From CAYMZZ01 sp044463125 (GTDB taxonomy: Bacteria > Bacteroidota > Bacteroidia > Chitinophagales > Chitinophagaceae), in assembly GCA_044463125.1 (NCBI GenBank), contig JBIQMS010000008.1, positions 1 through 64,000 of the forward strand: DNA of 64,000 nt, given 5' to 3'. Of the stretch, positions 41,083 through 50,419 are shown one piece after another (the first letter of the stretch is position 1; the number at the start of each line of letters is the position of its first letter). The position numbers and the translations under genes were made by a program. The notes under the pieces were generated by a model that searched no databases, was not told where the DNA came from, and worked only from the letters and a program-made list of their open reading frames with translations.

Positions 41083-42894
41083 ATGACCCAGGAAGAGTTT
41101 CAACATATTGCCCCGGGCATTCCGCAACAACCCGGTATTTACAAATATTACAGTGCCGGCAATGAACTGATCTATGTGGGAAAAGCCAAGAATATCCGCA
41201 AGCGGGTCAGTTCCTATTTCAACAAAACACAATCCAGCTTCAAGACCCACGAACTGGTGCGCCGTATTCATCGCATTGAATTCACCATCGTAAATTCGGA
41301 GCAGGATGCGTTTCTTCTGGAGAATTCGCTGATCAAGGAATTTCAGCCCACCTTCAATATCAACCTCAAGGATGATAAAACTTATCCTTACCTGGTGATC
41401 CGCAACGAGCATTTTCCCCGCGTATTCTTTACCCGTAATAAAATTCAGGATGGATCGGAATACCTGGGTCCCTATACTTCGGTGAAAAAAGTACGGGAAC
41501 TGCTGGAGTTCATTCGCCAGACCATCCCGCTCCGCAATTGCAACCTGGCCCTTACTCCCCGTAATATTGAAGCCGGTAAATTCAAAGTATGCCTCGAGTA
41601 TCACCTGGGCAATTGCCTGGGTCCCTGCGAGGGCTTGCAGTCGGAAGAGGACTATCGTGAGAACCTGCTTCAGTTAAAGAACCTGCTAAAGGGTAATCTG
41701 AATCCCGTGATCCGGCATTTTAAGGAGGAAATGAAAACCCATGCCGCACATCTGGCTTTTGAAAAAGCGGAACTCACCCGGAAAAAAATTGAATTCCTTC
41801 AAAACTACCAGGCCCGCTCGGTTGTCGTAAACGCCAAGACGGGTGATCTGGATGTATTTTCCTTTTTGCAACAGGATGAGCGGGCTTATGTAAACTACCT
41901 GCAGGTGCGCAATGGCGCGATCGTGCAAACCCATACCAGTCCGGTAGAAACGCATCTGGACGAATCGCCTTCCGAAATCCTGGCCTTTTCCGTAGCCCGC
42001 TTGCGGAATCTTTTCCAGAGCGAATCGCCGGAGATCGTGGTGCCCTTCCCCATCGAATTTCCCCAGGAAGGCTTCCGGCTTACAGTACCGCGGGCGGGCG
42101 ATAAGAAAAAACTGCTGGAACTTTCTGAAAAAAATGCGGGCTATTTCCTCGAAGAATTTTCACGCCGCGCACGCTTAAAGCTTAATACGGGACCTGATCC
42201 CATGGAGTTGCTCGACCAATTGCAATCCGACCTGCAATTGCCGGAATTACCCGTTCATATTGAGTGTTTCGATAACTCCAATTTCCAGGGCAGCTATCCC
42301 GTATCGGCCATGGTTTGCTTTCGCAATGGCGTACCCAGCAAGGCCGATTACCGGCATTTCAATATCCGTACGGTTGAGGGCATCAACGATTTCGCTTCCA
42401 TGAAAGAGGCCGTTTACAGGCGTTATAAGCGACTAAAGGAAGAGGGTATACTCTTTCCCCAACTGATTATTATTGATGGCGGTAAAGGCCAGTTAAACGC
42501 TGCCCTCGAAGCATTTGATGAACTGGAGATCAAAGGGCGTTCTACCCTGGTAGGGCTGGCAAAGAATGAGGAAGAATTGTTTTTTGCCGGCGATCGAGAG
42601 TCGCTGAAACTGCCTTACCAAAGCCCCAGCCTGCTGCTCATCCGCCGCATACGCGATGAAGTACATCGCTATGGCATTACCTTTCACCGACAGAAAAGAA
42701 GCCGTGGCACTTTCCGAAATGAACTGGAAGATATACCTGGCATCGGACGACAATCGGCGGCAGAACTGCTCAAGACTTTTCGATCGGTAAAGAAATTAAA
42801 GGAGGCTTCGCTGGATGAAATTGCGGCTGTTATTGGCCTTTCGAAAGCAAAAAAACTAATAGCCATCCTGGCGAAAAAAGAAGAAGAGGACTGA
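41083..42894 (+). CDS. uvrC: UvrABC excinuclease subunit C
   Basis: A 603-residue nuclease that makes the dual incisions in nucleotide-excision repair. A GIY-YIG domain spans about 15-95 ('PGIYKYYSAGNELIYVGKAKN'). A UvrB-interacting UVR motif is at about 208-240. An RNase H-like endonuclease domain is at about 385-540 ('IECFDNSNFQGSYPVSAMV'). Two helix-hairpin-helix motifs are at about 545-600 ('DIPGIGRQSAAELLKTF'). It follows an uncharacterised lipoprotein by one base and ends in a hairpin at 42897-42935. Confidence 0.96.
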   Translation: MTQEEFQHIAPGIPQQPGIYKYYSAGNELIYVGKAKNIRKRVSSYFNKTQSSFKTHELVRRIHRIEFTIVNSEQDAFLLENSLIKEFQPTFNINLKDDKTYPYLVIRNEHFPRVFFTRNKIQDGSEYLGPYTSVKKVRELLEFIRQTIPLRNCNLALTPRNIEAGKFKVCLEYHLGNCLGPCEGLQSEEDYRENLLQLKNLLKGNLNPVIRHFKEEMKTHAAHLAFEKAELTRKKIEFLQNYQARSVVVNAKTGDLDVFSFLQQDERAYVNYLQVRNGAIVQTHTSPVETHLDESPSEILAFSVARLRNLFQSESPEIVVPFPIEFPQEGFRLTVPRAGDKKKLLELSEKNAGYFLEEFSRRARLKLNTGPDPMELLDQLQSDLQLPELPVHIECFDNSNFQGSYPVSAMVCFRNGVPSKADYRHFNIRTVEGINDFASMKEAVYRRYKRLKEEGILFPQLIIIDGGKGQLNAALEAFDELEIKGRSTLVGLAKNEEELFFAGDRESLKLPYQSPSLLLIRRIRDEVHRYGITFHRQKRSRGTFRNELEDIPGIGRQSAAELLKTFRSVKKLKEASLDEIAAVIGLSKAKKLIAILAKKEEED

Positions 42895-42896
42895 TA

Positions 42897-42935
42897 AAAA
42901 AATGGGGCCAGGATAGAAATCCAGCCCCGTTTTTA
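42897..42935 (+). terminator. Rho-independent terminator after uvrC
   Basis: The stem is GGGGC/GCCCC (42904-42908 with 42924-42928) plus GGAT/ATCC inside, with a 4-base loop. It is followed by GTTTTT and preceded by an A run. Confidence 0.75.
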
Positions 42936-43054
42936 AAATCCAATATCCTATGAAAAACCGAGACGAAAATACAACAATTCCCGCAGATTCCTAATATTGC
43001 TGAAGGAATTTTGATCTTTTTTTTAAACATTTCAAAATAAGTGGCTTATAATAG

Positions 43055-43082
43055 AAAAAGCCCCGCAATTGCGGGGCTTTTT
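43055..43082. terminator. Perfect palindromic terminator after gldN
   Basis: A 28-bp perfect palindrome with stem AAAAAGCCCCGC and centre AATT. T runs lie on both sides. It lies 28 bases past the gldN stop and also faces uvrC, so it can act on both strands. Confidence 0.85.
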
Positions 43083-43110
43083 CGGAGTATTTGTGAATGC
43101 TTTGTCTAAC

Positions 43111-44163
43111 TTAATAAGACCAGAGATCCTGCTCATAATTGAATATCTTTTCCTTCACGTTATCGCCTTCCAGCAATGCGAGGATAGGATCTTTCACGTA
43201 TTGACGGATCATACGGTTTTGTGAGTTGTCGATGGTCGACTTCACGATATAGCTGCTAAACATGCGGCTTTCGAAGAGCTCTTCCCAGGTCATGCGGCTA
43301 TTGCCCATGTTCTTGGGGTTATACACTTCATAGCGGGTGAGGGTTTCGCGCAGCTCAGGATAATAAATCCAGAACAGGGGAATGGCACCACGCTCGGTTT
43401 TACCATCGGGCGACATAATGGTACGCATGGGAGCGATACCAATGATGCGGCAAACCAGACGGCTCGATTCGCGGTCGAATACCCAGTCTTCCTTGATGCG
43501 GAATTTGGTGATCTCATCCGGATTCAGGGTATTACATACAACGGTATATTTATCGATCTTGGTAGGATCGTTCAGGTTGTATACCGGCAGGGTGTCGCAA
43601 GTGCCACCACCCGACAGGGATTGTTCAAACTGCAGCGAATCGATCGGCGTGGTAAAGCGGTCGTCATCGGCGCTGAAGGGGGTAACACCATTGTGGCGTA
43701 CCGCATTCACGAGGATGTTTACGAAACGCTGGTTACCATTGTCTTCATCGCTTTTGTAGCTGAACACCTGGTTGATCTTTTCGCGGATATCGATCTCACG
43801 CCATACCCTTTCAGCGAAGAGGGCGTCATCGGCCCGCAGGTGATCGTAAGGTAGGGGAGTACGGCTTTTCATGGATGCATTTTTTTCAAATGCTCCATCC
43901 ATGCGAAGCGAAGTTTTGATGGTGTCGTTGAAGCCACCCACAACCGGTGCCTTTTCAATCGGCAGGTTGCCATAGGGGTTGTACCCGCTGGGCTGCTGAT
44001 TGTTATTGGTTTGTTGGGTAGCCGGAGGCTGTTGCTGCTCATTCGCCGGCTGGTTACCGGTGGTTGTGCGGCCTGTTCTGCCCCGGCGCTGTGCGTCAAC
44101 GCTCAGGGTAGTGCCCAGCAGCACCAATACCATCAGACCCCATTTTAAAAACTGCTTTTTCAT
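43111..44163 (-). CDS. gldN: Type IX secretion/gliding protein GldN
   Basis: A 350-residue periplasmic or outer-membrane-associated component of the type IX secretion system (PorN in Porphyromonas). A signal peptide ends near SVDAQ (about 25). A Gln/Asn/Pro-rich linker (about 30-65) is followed by the GldN domain with 'LRADDALFAERVWREIDIREKINQ' (about 110-133) and 'KEDWVFDRESSRLVCRIIGIAP'. It forms the ring with GldK. It starts 14 bases after gldM and ends the gldKLMN unit with a perfect terminator. Confidence 0.94.
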   Translation of the reverse strand: MKKQFLKWGLMVLVLLGTTLSVDAQRRGRTGRTTTGNQPANEQQQPPATQQTNNNQQPSGYNPYGNLPIEKAPVVGGFNDTIKTSLRMDGAFEKNASMKSRTPLPYDHLRADDALFAERVWREIDIREKINQVFSYKSDEDNGNQRFVNILVNAVRHNGVTPFSADDDRFTTPIDSLQFEQSLSGGGTCDTLPVYNLNDPTKIDKYTVVCNTLNPDEITKFRIKEDWVFDRESSRLVCRIIGIAPMRTIMSPDGKTERGAIPLFWIYYPELRETLTRYEVYNPKNMGNSRMTWEELFESRMFSSYIVKSTIDNSQNRMIRQYVKDPILALLEGDNVKEKIFNYEQDLWSY

Positions 44164-44177
44164 AGTACTCTCTATTA

Positions 44178-45704
44178 TTACTTCACGTTAAAAATCAAAG
44201 GATTCAGGCGGCGTGTACGGCCATCGGGACCCACCGCGCGAATGTTTTCAATAGTGATATACGATCCCGGGCGTACTTTGTTCACGATCTTACGCGCCTG
44301 ATTCCAGGCTGCACCCGTATTCTCTTCACTTTCTATGCCATTCTCGAAACCAGCGCCGTCACCGGTCATGGTAAAGCTGGTTACGTTAAACTGTGTTTCG
44401 TAGAAGAAGTTCTTCACCAGGGCGTTTACACCCGCCTGTGAGCGGAATACGCTGGCGTTGATGTCTCCACTTTCCGCCGTACCTACACGGGCCACAGGAT
44501 CAGGAATGGAACGTACGCGGAAGTTAACCGGGGTTACCTTGCCATCAGGCGTGGTTACGCTGATCACGCAGTTGTCGGTTTCCTGGTTTACACGAACCGT
44601 GTACTTGCCAATGCCTGAGCGGTTCAGTTGGGCACCACCACCCTGGGCAGTTACTTTCAACTGATCCACGTTCCCGGAACCGGATACGGTGATGGGGTTG
44701 TCCACACCAATGAACAGTACGTTCATCTTATCCAATTGTACGGCAGCGTTTGACTGACCTACGGTATATTCCACATCGAACTTGCGTTCTTCAGGTTGAC
44801 CATCCTGGTTGGTGAATTTCACCACCACGGGTACTTTGCCACTGCTGCTTACTTTGTTCTTCCAAATGGCCAGGCCTTTGGCGTTCACATCCACCTTGCG
44901 ACCACCGATAAATACTTCAGGTTTCTTTTCGCTGTTGAAGGCGGCGAGGCCGGCCTGGATTTCCAGCTCCTGTCCGGGCAGCAGTACTTTGGAGTTCTGG
45001 CCTACGATGGCTTCATAAGCATCGAAGCGCAGAATCACCTGTCCTACCTGCTCGTGGCAGAAGTTTACCACTTTGTTTTCCGCGTTCTTCACATCATTCT
45101 GAAACTTGCTCAGGATGGTGATGGCTGCCACTGTGGGCACCATGCGGAAATAAGCAGCTTCCCAGGTATTATTGCCTTTGTTGGAAGTTTTGGGCATAGC
45201 CAGATCAATGAAAGTGGTACCGCTGAATTTTCTGGTAACTGCGGTATCTATGCCCGTCAGCAATTTTTTCTGATAATCTTCCAATTTCTTATACAGTTCC
45301 TTGCCCTTTCCTTTTTCCACCAACAGGTGGGTGGCAATATCCAGGTTATCTTCCTTGAACTTTTTCTCCTTATCATTGGGGTCGCCGTCCGCATCCCGGA
45401 GGATTTGGTCTTTCAGACCCTGAATGAATGTATAGACCTCCGATGAAAGTTCGGTTACCTCCTCTGCTTTGGGATACCAGTACAGGGCTTTCTCCTTACT
45501 TCCTTCCTCGGTTGTTTTGGCCTGTAGAGATTTCATAATTTCAGTGGTAGAAGCTCCTACCACCTCATTCGACTTCTCGAGGCTATTGTTCACCGTTTTA
45601 AAGGCATTGAGGATCTCAGCTGCCACGTTCAGTGCCAACAGGGCTGTTAGCACCAGGTACATCATATTGATCATCTTCTGCCGCGGCTCGCGTGGTAAAG
45701 ACAT
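44178..45704 (-). CDS. gldM: Type IX secretion/gliding motor protein GldM
   Basis: A 508-residue inner-membrane protein with one N-terminal helix (about 13-32, 'MMYLVLTALLALNVAAEIL') and a long periplasmic part made of a helical bundle and four beta domains. It pairs with GldL as the proton-driven motor. 'MSLPREPRQKMINMMYL' is the characteristic N-terminus. It follows gldL by 93 bases and gldN follows by 14. Confidence 0.95.
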   Translation of the reverse strand: MSLPREPRQKMINMMYLVLTALLALNVAAEILNAFKTVNNSLEKSNEVVGASTTEIMKSLQAKTTEEGSKEKALYWYPKAEEVTELSSEVYTFIQGLKDQILRDADGDPNDKEKKFKEDNLDIATHLLVEKGKGKELYKKLEDYQKKLLTGIDTAVTRKFSGTTFIDLAMPKTSNKGNNTWEAAYFRMVPTVAAITILSKFQNDVKNAENKVVNFCHEQVGQVILRFDAYEAIVGQNSKVLLPGQELEIQAGLAAFNSEKKPEVFIGGRKVDVNAKGLAIWKNKVSSSGKVPVVVKFTNQDGQPEERKFDVEYTVGQSNAAVQLDKMNVLFIGVDNPITVSGSGNVDQLKVTAQGGGAQLNRSGIGKYTVRVNQETDNCVISVTTPDGKVTPVNFRVRSIPDPVARVGTAESGDINASVFRSQAGVNALVKNFFYETQFNVTSFTMTGDGAGFENGIESEENTGAAWNQARKIVNKVRPGSYITIENIRAVGPDGRTRRLNPLIFNVK

Positions 45705-45797
45705 AACGTTTGTGGTTTTTGTTTAATAGTGAAATGGTGACACTTCAAAATTCACGGGATATGGATTAAAGTATTGAACCCTTAATTCCGTTAGTTA

Positions 45798-46619
45798 TTA
45801 GTTGCGACCACCTTGCATGGCGCTGAGCATATTGCCGTAGATATTATTCAGGCGGCCCAGGTTATTTGCCAGCAATGCAATCTGATCCTTCGCCTTGTTA
45901 GCGTCTTCCACGCTACCCTGCATGGCTTCAGAAGCCTTGGTAAGGTTGCTGTAGAAAGTATTCATCGCTTTGAGGTGATTGTTGGTATCCTGCAGTTCCA
46001 GTTCATAGATAGTGTTCAGGCTCGACAGGTTCTTGGTCAGTACCTGTACCTGCTCGTGGAATTGCTTGGCACCATCGGCAGCCTGGTTAAAATGCTGGAT
46101 GCTGCTGGCAGCTCCGAGGTAAGCATCTTTCATAGTGCCCAGGGCAGCGGCCGCTTCTTTTATTTTATTGGTATAGTCACCCGTTGCAGCTACCACATCC
46201 GTTACGTCGGCGATCTTTTCAACGGTAGTGCCGAATTTCTTAAATCCTTCGCTCAGGCGTCCCAGGTTAGCTGGTGTGATGTCGGCATCACGCAGCATGT
46301 CTTCCAGTTTGTTCAACGCGGGATTTCCGCTATTACCACCACCCAGTGAAAGGGGTGTAGGCTTGAAGTCGGGATCCAGGTCGGGGTGAATGGTGATTCC
46401 GGGGAAATAGCGCTCCCAATGGGGTTCTTCGGGAGGAGGAACCAGGAAGGCCATTACAAGGAATACGATGGCCTCAGCGATCAGACCCACCATGATGGCG
46501 TAATCCGCTCCGGGCCAGTGAAGAATTTTCATCATCGCCGCGAAGATTACGACAGCGGCAAAGAAGCTGAAAAGGAAGTTCAGTACAACTTGACCTTTGT
46601 GGGATTTAAAGAAATTCAT
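45798..46619 (-). CDS. gldL: Type IX secretion/gliding motor protein GldL
   Basis: A 273-residue inner-membrane protein with two membrane helices (about 9-30 and 37-60) that carry the motor's charged residues, including a Glu in 'MVGLIAEAIVFLVMAF'. A cytosolic coiled-coil tail follows (about 85-270; 'EVQVLTKNLSSLNTIYELELQ'). It is the GldM partner. A strong terminator hairpin precedes it (46698-46728), separating it from gldK. Confidence 0.95.
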   Translation of the reverse strand: MNFFKSHKGQVVLNFLFSFFAAVVIFAAMMKILHWPGADYAIMVGLIAEAIVFLVMAFLVPPPEEPHWERYFPGITIHPDLDPDFKPTPLSLGGGNSGNPALNKLEDMLRDADITPANLGRLSEGFKKFGTTVEKIADVTDVVAATGDYTNKIKEAAAALGTMKDAYLGAASSIQHFNQAADGAKQFHEQVQVLTKNLSSLNTIYELELQDTNNHLKAMNTFYSNLTKASEAMQGSVEDANKAKDQIALLANNLGRLNNIYGNMLSAMQGGRN

Positions 46620-46697
46620 AAAGGGTTCGTTTTTGATAGATTATTAAATTTTAACTAAAACGGTTGAACGTGCACAAAAATTGTTGTGGATTGAGGG

Positions 46698-46728
46698 AAA
46701 AAAAGGGTCGCATGGCGACCCTTTTTTT
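46698..46728. terminator. Terminator or attenuator between gldK and gldL
   Basis: GGGTCGC, loop ATG and GCGACCC form the core, with seven A before and seven T after (a 14-bp stem). It lies 16 bases past the gldK stop and 78 bases before gldL. It should cut or reduce read-through into gldLMN. Confidence 0.85.
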
Positions 46729-46743
46729 GGGGGAAAGATTTTC

Positions 46744-48054
46744 TTAGCGGCGACGGCCTTTCTGGGGAGCAGCCGGCAGGTCGATTACACTGCGGAAGCC
46801 GATATAAGACTTCGCTGAATCCTGGTACTCATAAGTGCTGGTACCGGTTTGCAGGTAATAGCCCACGTCTTTCCAGCTACCGCCACGGATGATCTTACGC
46901 TTCATCAGCGGAGGATCGTCATCCTTGGCATTCCAACGTACATCGGGGTTCATATCGTGCTGGAAGTTGTTGCGTCCTTCGTAATAGATGGAAGATGTCC
47001 ATTCCGCTACGTTACCCGACATGCAATACAGACCGAAATCGTTGGGCCAGTAAGCATCGGCACGTACAGTGTAGAAACCACCATCTTCAGGATAGTTACC
47101 ACGGCCGGGTTTAAAGTTGGCCATCAAACAGCCTTTCTTGTTGCGGAGGTAATAGTTACCCCAGGGGAACATCGACTGTGAGCGACCGCCACGGGCAGCG
47201 TATTCCCACTGAGCCTCGGTAGGCAGGCGGAAATCGGATTCCTGTGTACGCTTCTTACCATCGAGCCAGGCATTGAGGAAATGGGTTCTCCATTCGCAGA
47301 AAGCAGTAGCCTGCTTCCAGCTTACACCCACTACCGGATAGTTACCGAATGCGGGGTGCGAGAAATAGCGCTTGGTCATGGGTTCGTTGTAAGAATACGT
47401 AAAGTCACGAATCCAAACCAGCGTATCGGGATAAATTTGAACGTCTTTTTTAACGATAAACTTGGAGCGGGGCTGACCCTGATTCTCACGCTTCGCTGCT
47501 TCTTTCAGATCAAATACTTCGGAATGATAGATGAGCTGGGCTACATCAATCTCCTTTTTACCAAACACACGGTCTTCAGGAGAAAGAATCAGGTTGGTAC
47601 CTGCGAGCGCTTCCATTACTTTGGGATCATCCCATTTCAGGGTTTTCATTTTCTCCCAGTCCACGTACTCAATACCATCCGCACCAGCTTTCACATGGCC
47701 AAGCTTGCGGGCAGCAACGGAGTCGCGCACCCAGTACACAAACTGGCGATATTCATTGTTGGTGATTTCGGTGGCGTCCATCCAAAATCCACTAATGGAT
47801 ACGGAACGGTTACGGGCACTGAATGCATAAGCAGGGTCTTCATCGCTGGGGCCCATATGGAATGTGCCTTGCGGAATATAGACCATACCCGGGGGTTTTG
47901 GCAGAACATAGCGGTTGCCCGGCGAAATGCCGTGCACCTGTCCGTCATTGGGCAGGGTGCCGCCCTTATTCTTTTTTCCCAGGATCCCACAGCTCGAAAG
48001 CATCAGGATGCTTGTTACTGCGAGAAGCGCATAGATAGGGTTTTTCATTTTCAT
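46744..48054 (-). CDS. gldK: Type IX secretion lipoprotein GldK
   Basis: A 436-residue outer-membrane lipoprotein (lipobox SSC, Cys22 from this start) that forms the periplasmic ring with GldN. It has the formylglycine-generating-enzyme-like fold with 'YIPQGTFHMGPSDEDPAY', 'MDATEITNNEYRQFV', 'SWKQATAFCEWR', 'RLPTEAQWEYAARGG' and 'CMSGNVAEWTSS'. The ATG at 48054 is chosen because a TATATTTG promoter box lies at 48074-48081, inside the longer frame that reaches 48105. It is first in the cluster. gldJ is not in view. Confidence 0.93.
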   Translation of the reverse strand: MKMKNPIYALLAVTSILMLSSCGILGKKNKGGTLPNDGQVHGISPGNRYVLPKPPGMVYIPQGTFHMGPSDEDPAYAFSARNRSVSISGFWMDATEITNNEYRQFVYWVRDSVAARKLGHVKAGADGIEYVDWEKMKTLKWDDPKVMEALAGTNLILSPEDRVFGKKEIDVAQLIYHSEVFDLKEAAKRENQGQPRSKFIVKKDVQIYPDTLVWIRDFTYSYNEPMTKRYFSHPAFGNYPVVGVSWKQATAFCEWRTHFLNAWLDGKKRTQESDFRLPTEAQWEYAARGGRSQSMFPWGNYYLRNKKGCLMANFKPGRGNYPEDGGFYTVRADAYWPNDFGLYCMSGNVAEWTSSIYYEGRNNFQHDMNPDVRWNAKDDDPPLMKRKIIRGGSWKDVGYYLQTGTSTYEYQDSAKSYIGFRSVIDLPAAPQKGRRR

Positions 48055-48073
48055 ACACTTAGAGGGTATTGGG

Positions 48074-48081
48074 CAAATATA
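48074..48081 (-). promoter_or_regulatory. -7 box of the gldKLMN promoter
   Basis: The minus-strand TATATTTG is an exact TAnnTTTG match, 19 bases before the gldK ATG. A TTG at 48105-48107 could be the -33 element, with a spacer of 23 bases, slightly long. Confidence 0.55.
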
Positions 48082-48179
48082 ATATTTTGGTCTTTTCGGA
48101 AACACAAGGTTACAATTTATATTTAATTGGCCAAAGCGGGTTTTACGACGTAAATATTCTAACGAATACGGAGCCTGTT

Positions 48180-50282
48180 TTATTGTTTTAACAGGAAATT
48201 ATTTGTACCCCCTGCCCTGTCTATCAGCGATATAGCTGCTGCTGTTGAAGTTACGGGGCTTTCGCAGGCAAAATTCCTGCACACATATATTATAGCTGTT
48301 TCCCCACCCTCCTTTCCGCGCAATAGTGGAAACGTCGGATCCGGCTCAAAAGTTGCCATAATTACCCGATGGGGAAAAAATTCTTTTAGCAATAATGGAA
48401 GTTTCGAGGGGTAGTCTTTCCCAACAATGGCGATCTGCGTGGTGCCGGCCAGTTTTTCCAGCAATAAACGGTTCCAGCAACCAAATGAACCGGGATAACG
48501 AATCAGGGCCTGACCCAGGGAAAGCAGCATTTTTTCGGACCGTTCCCTCCACGCCGGCCGGTCGAGCAATATGCCCAGGCGATGCAGGTTCTGCGCCATC
48601 ACCGCGTTGCCGGAAGGGGTAGCGCCATCGTACACTTCCTTCTTTCGTACAATAATATTGGCCTGCCCGCTTGCGGTGTAAAAGAATAATCCACTCTCCT
48701 CTTCGCTAAAATCATCCAGTACCCGCTTCATCAAATCCTCCGCCCTGCGCAGATAATGATGATCGCCGGTAACTTCCGCCAACTGAATTAAGGCTTCCTG
48801 CAGCCAGGCATAATCGTCGAGAAAGGCAGGCACTTTGGCCTTGCCTTCCTTCCAGCTATGGTGCATCCTGAAATCCTCCCCCGCCCTGAACGCACGAAGC
48901 AGGAAATCCATATTATCTACGGCCAGTCTGCGCCAGCTTTCTTCGCCGGTGGCCGCATAGGCTTTCGACAAAGCCGTATTCATCAGCGCATTCCAACCCA
49001 GCAGCACTTTATCATCCAACTGGGGGCGCACACGAACCGCACGCCGGGCCAGGAGTAGCTCCCGACTTTTTTGCAGACGCAGCGCCAGCTCATCCGCGTA
49101 CAGGTTATTTTTCCGGGCGAAGGATTCCAGTTCTTCGCTGACCCAGAGAATATTTTTTCCTTCCCAGTTGCCCTCCTTGGTTATGGAATAATACTCGCAG
49201 AATAATGCAGCATCCGCTCCCAGGCACTCTTCCACTTCCTGCAGACTCCACACATAATATTTTCCTTCCTCCCCTTCACTGTCTGCGTCCAGCGCGGAAT
49301 AAAATCCCTTCAGCGGATGCATCAACTCTCTTTCCACAAAACCAATAATCCCGTTCATTGCCTGCCGGTACCGTTGATATCCCGTTAGTTGGTAGGCCTC
49401 GCTCAGGACCGACAGCAACAAGGCATTGTCGTAAAGCATTTTTTCAAAATGGGGTATCAGCCATTCCCGGTCGGTAGCATAGCGCGCCAGGCCTCCACCC
49501 AGTTGATCATAAATGCCGCCGCCAATCATGCGGTCAAGGGAAAGCAGTGCATGCCGTCGTGCATCTTCCGCAATATCGCCGGCAACATCATCCTTCCCCT
49601 TTGCCATATACCAGGAACTACGCAGCAAAAACTGAATGGTAAATGTTTGCGGAAACTTGGGGGGTCGCCCAAATCCGCCCCATTCCCGATCGGCGGTATT
49701 CATAATGTTGTTAACGGCATCCGACACGCTGCTTCCCGCAATAAGCTGCTCTGCATCCGTCTGTTGTTGCCTGCCAAAGGCATTTGCCTGCTGCAGGTGC
49801 CGGGTCAATTGTGCTGCCTGTTTCTCTATCTCATCTCTTTTATCGGCGAAAGCCCGGGCTACCGCCTCCAGAATCTGTTGCCAGCTTGCCCGCTGGGGCA
49901 GGGGCCGCGGAGGAAAATAAGTGCCGCCATAAAAAGGTTCAAGCCCGGGTGTAAGAAATACATTCAGGGGCCAGCCGCCGCTGCCGGTCATCGACTGCAC
50001 GGCATCCATATAAATATGATCGAGGTCGGGCCGTTCTTCGCGATCGATCTTGATATTGATAAAGTGCGCGTTCATGTAGGCCGCGGTATCCTCATTCTCA
50101 AAACTTTCCCGCTCCATTACATGACACCAGTGACAGGCGGCATAGCCGATGCTGACCAGGATGGGTTTGTCTTCCCGCTTCGCCCGCTCCAGGGCTTCTT
50201 CGCCCCAGGGATACCAGTCGACCGGATTGTGCGCGTGTTGGAGAAGATAGGGACTGCTTTCGAAAGCGAGACGATTGGGCAT
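48180..50282 (-). CDS. Thioredoxin-domain protein (DUF255/YyaL/SPATA20 family)
   Basis: A 700-residue cytosolic protein. An N-terminal thioredoxin-like DUF255 domain (about 1-165) carries the CHWC motif (Cys50, Cys53) in 'GYAACHWCHVMERESFE' and 'NIKIDREERPDLD'. The rest is a six-hairpin, (alpha/alpha)6-barrel-like region with 'GGGIYDQLGGGLARYATD' and 'IPHFEKMLYDNALLL'. It is conserved from bacteria to humans, with an uncertain role (a redox or sugar-related function has been proposed). No partner gene is evident, and the start 'MPNRLAFESSPYLLQHAHNPVDW' is standard. Confidence 0.93.
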   Translation of the reverse strand: MPNRLAFESSPYLLQHAHNPVDWYPWGEEALERAKREDKPILVSIGYAACHWCHVMERESFENEDTAAYMNAHFINIKIDREERPDLDHIYMDAVQSMTGSGGWPLNVFLTPGLEPFYGGTYFPPRPLPQRASWQQILEAVARAFADKRDEIEKQAAQLTRHLQQANAFGRQQQTDAEQLIAGSSVSDAVNNIMNTADREWGGFGRPPKFPQTFTIQFLLRSSWYMAKGKDDVAGDIAEDARRHALLSLDRMIGGGIYDQLGGGLARYATDREWLIPHFEKMLYDNALLLSVLSEAYQLTGYQRYRQAMNGIIGFVERELMHPLKGFYSALDADSEGEEGKYYVWSLQEVEECLGADAALFCEYYSITKEGNWEGKNILWVSEELESFARKNNLYADELALRLQKSRELLLARRAVRVRPQLDDKVLLGWNALMNTALSKAYAATGEESWRRLAVDNMDFLLRAFRAGEDFRMHHSWKEGKAKVPAFLDDYAWLQEALIQLAEVTGDHHYLRRAEDLMKRVLDDFSEEESGLFFYTASGQANIIVRKKEVYDGATPSGNAVMAQNLHRLGILLDRPAWRERSEKMLLSLGQALIRYPGSFGCWNRLLLEKLAGTTQIAIVGKDYPSKLPLLLKEFFPHRVIMATFEPDPTFPLLRGKEGGETAIIYVCRNFACESPVTSTAAAISLIDRAGGTNNFLLKQ

Positions 50283-50383
50283 GCCGTGAATTTTGGGTAT
50301 TGAAGCTTCTGGTTGAAGCCAACAGGCAATTTACCCCAAAATCAGGGAAAATAGCGGGTAGTTCCAATCAATCTGCCCTCAAT

Positions 50384-50419
50384 AAAAAAAATGGCAGGTG
50401 TTACCGGCCATTTTTTTTA
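50384..50419. terminator. Terminator overlapping the hemD stop
   Basis: Eight A then TGGC pair with GCCA then eight T; an inner GGT/ACC continues the stem after one mismatch. The TAA of hemD is formed at the end of the T run (50417-50419). It lies between hemD and the thioredoxin-domain gene, both on the minus strand. Confidence 0.8.

Noticed and set aside
49389..50303. 304-codon plus-strand frame
   Set aside because: It is antisense to the thioredoxin-domain gene with the CHWC motif.
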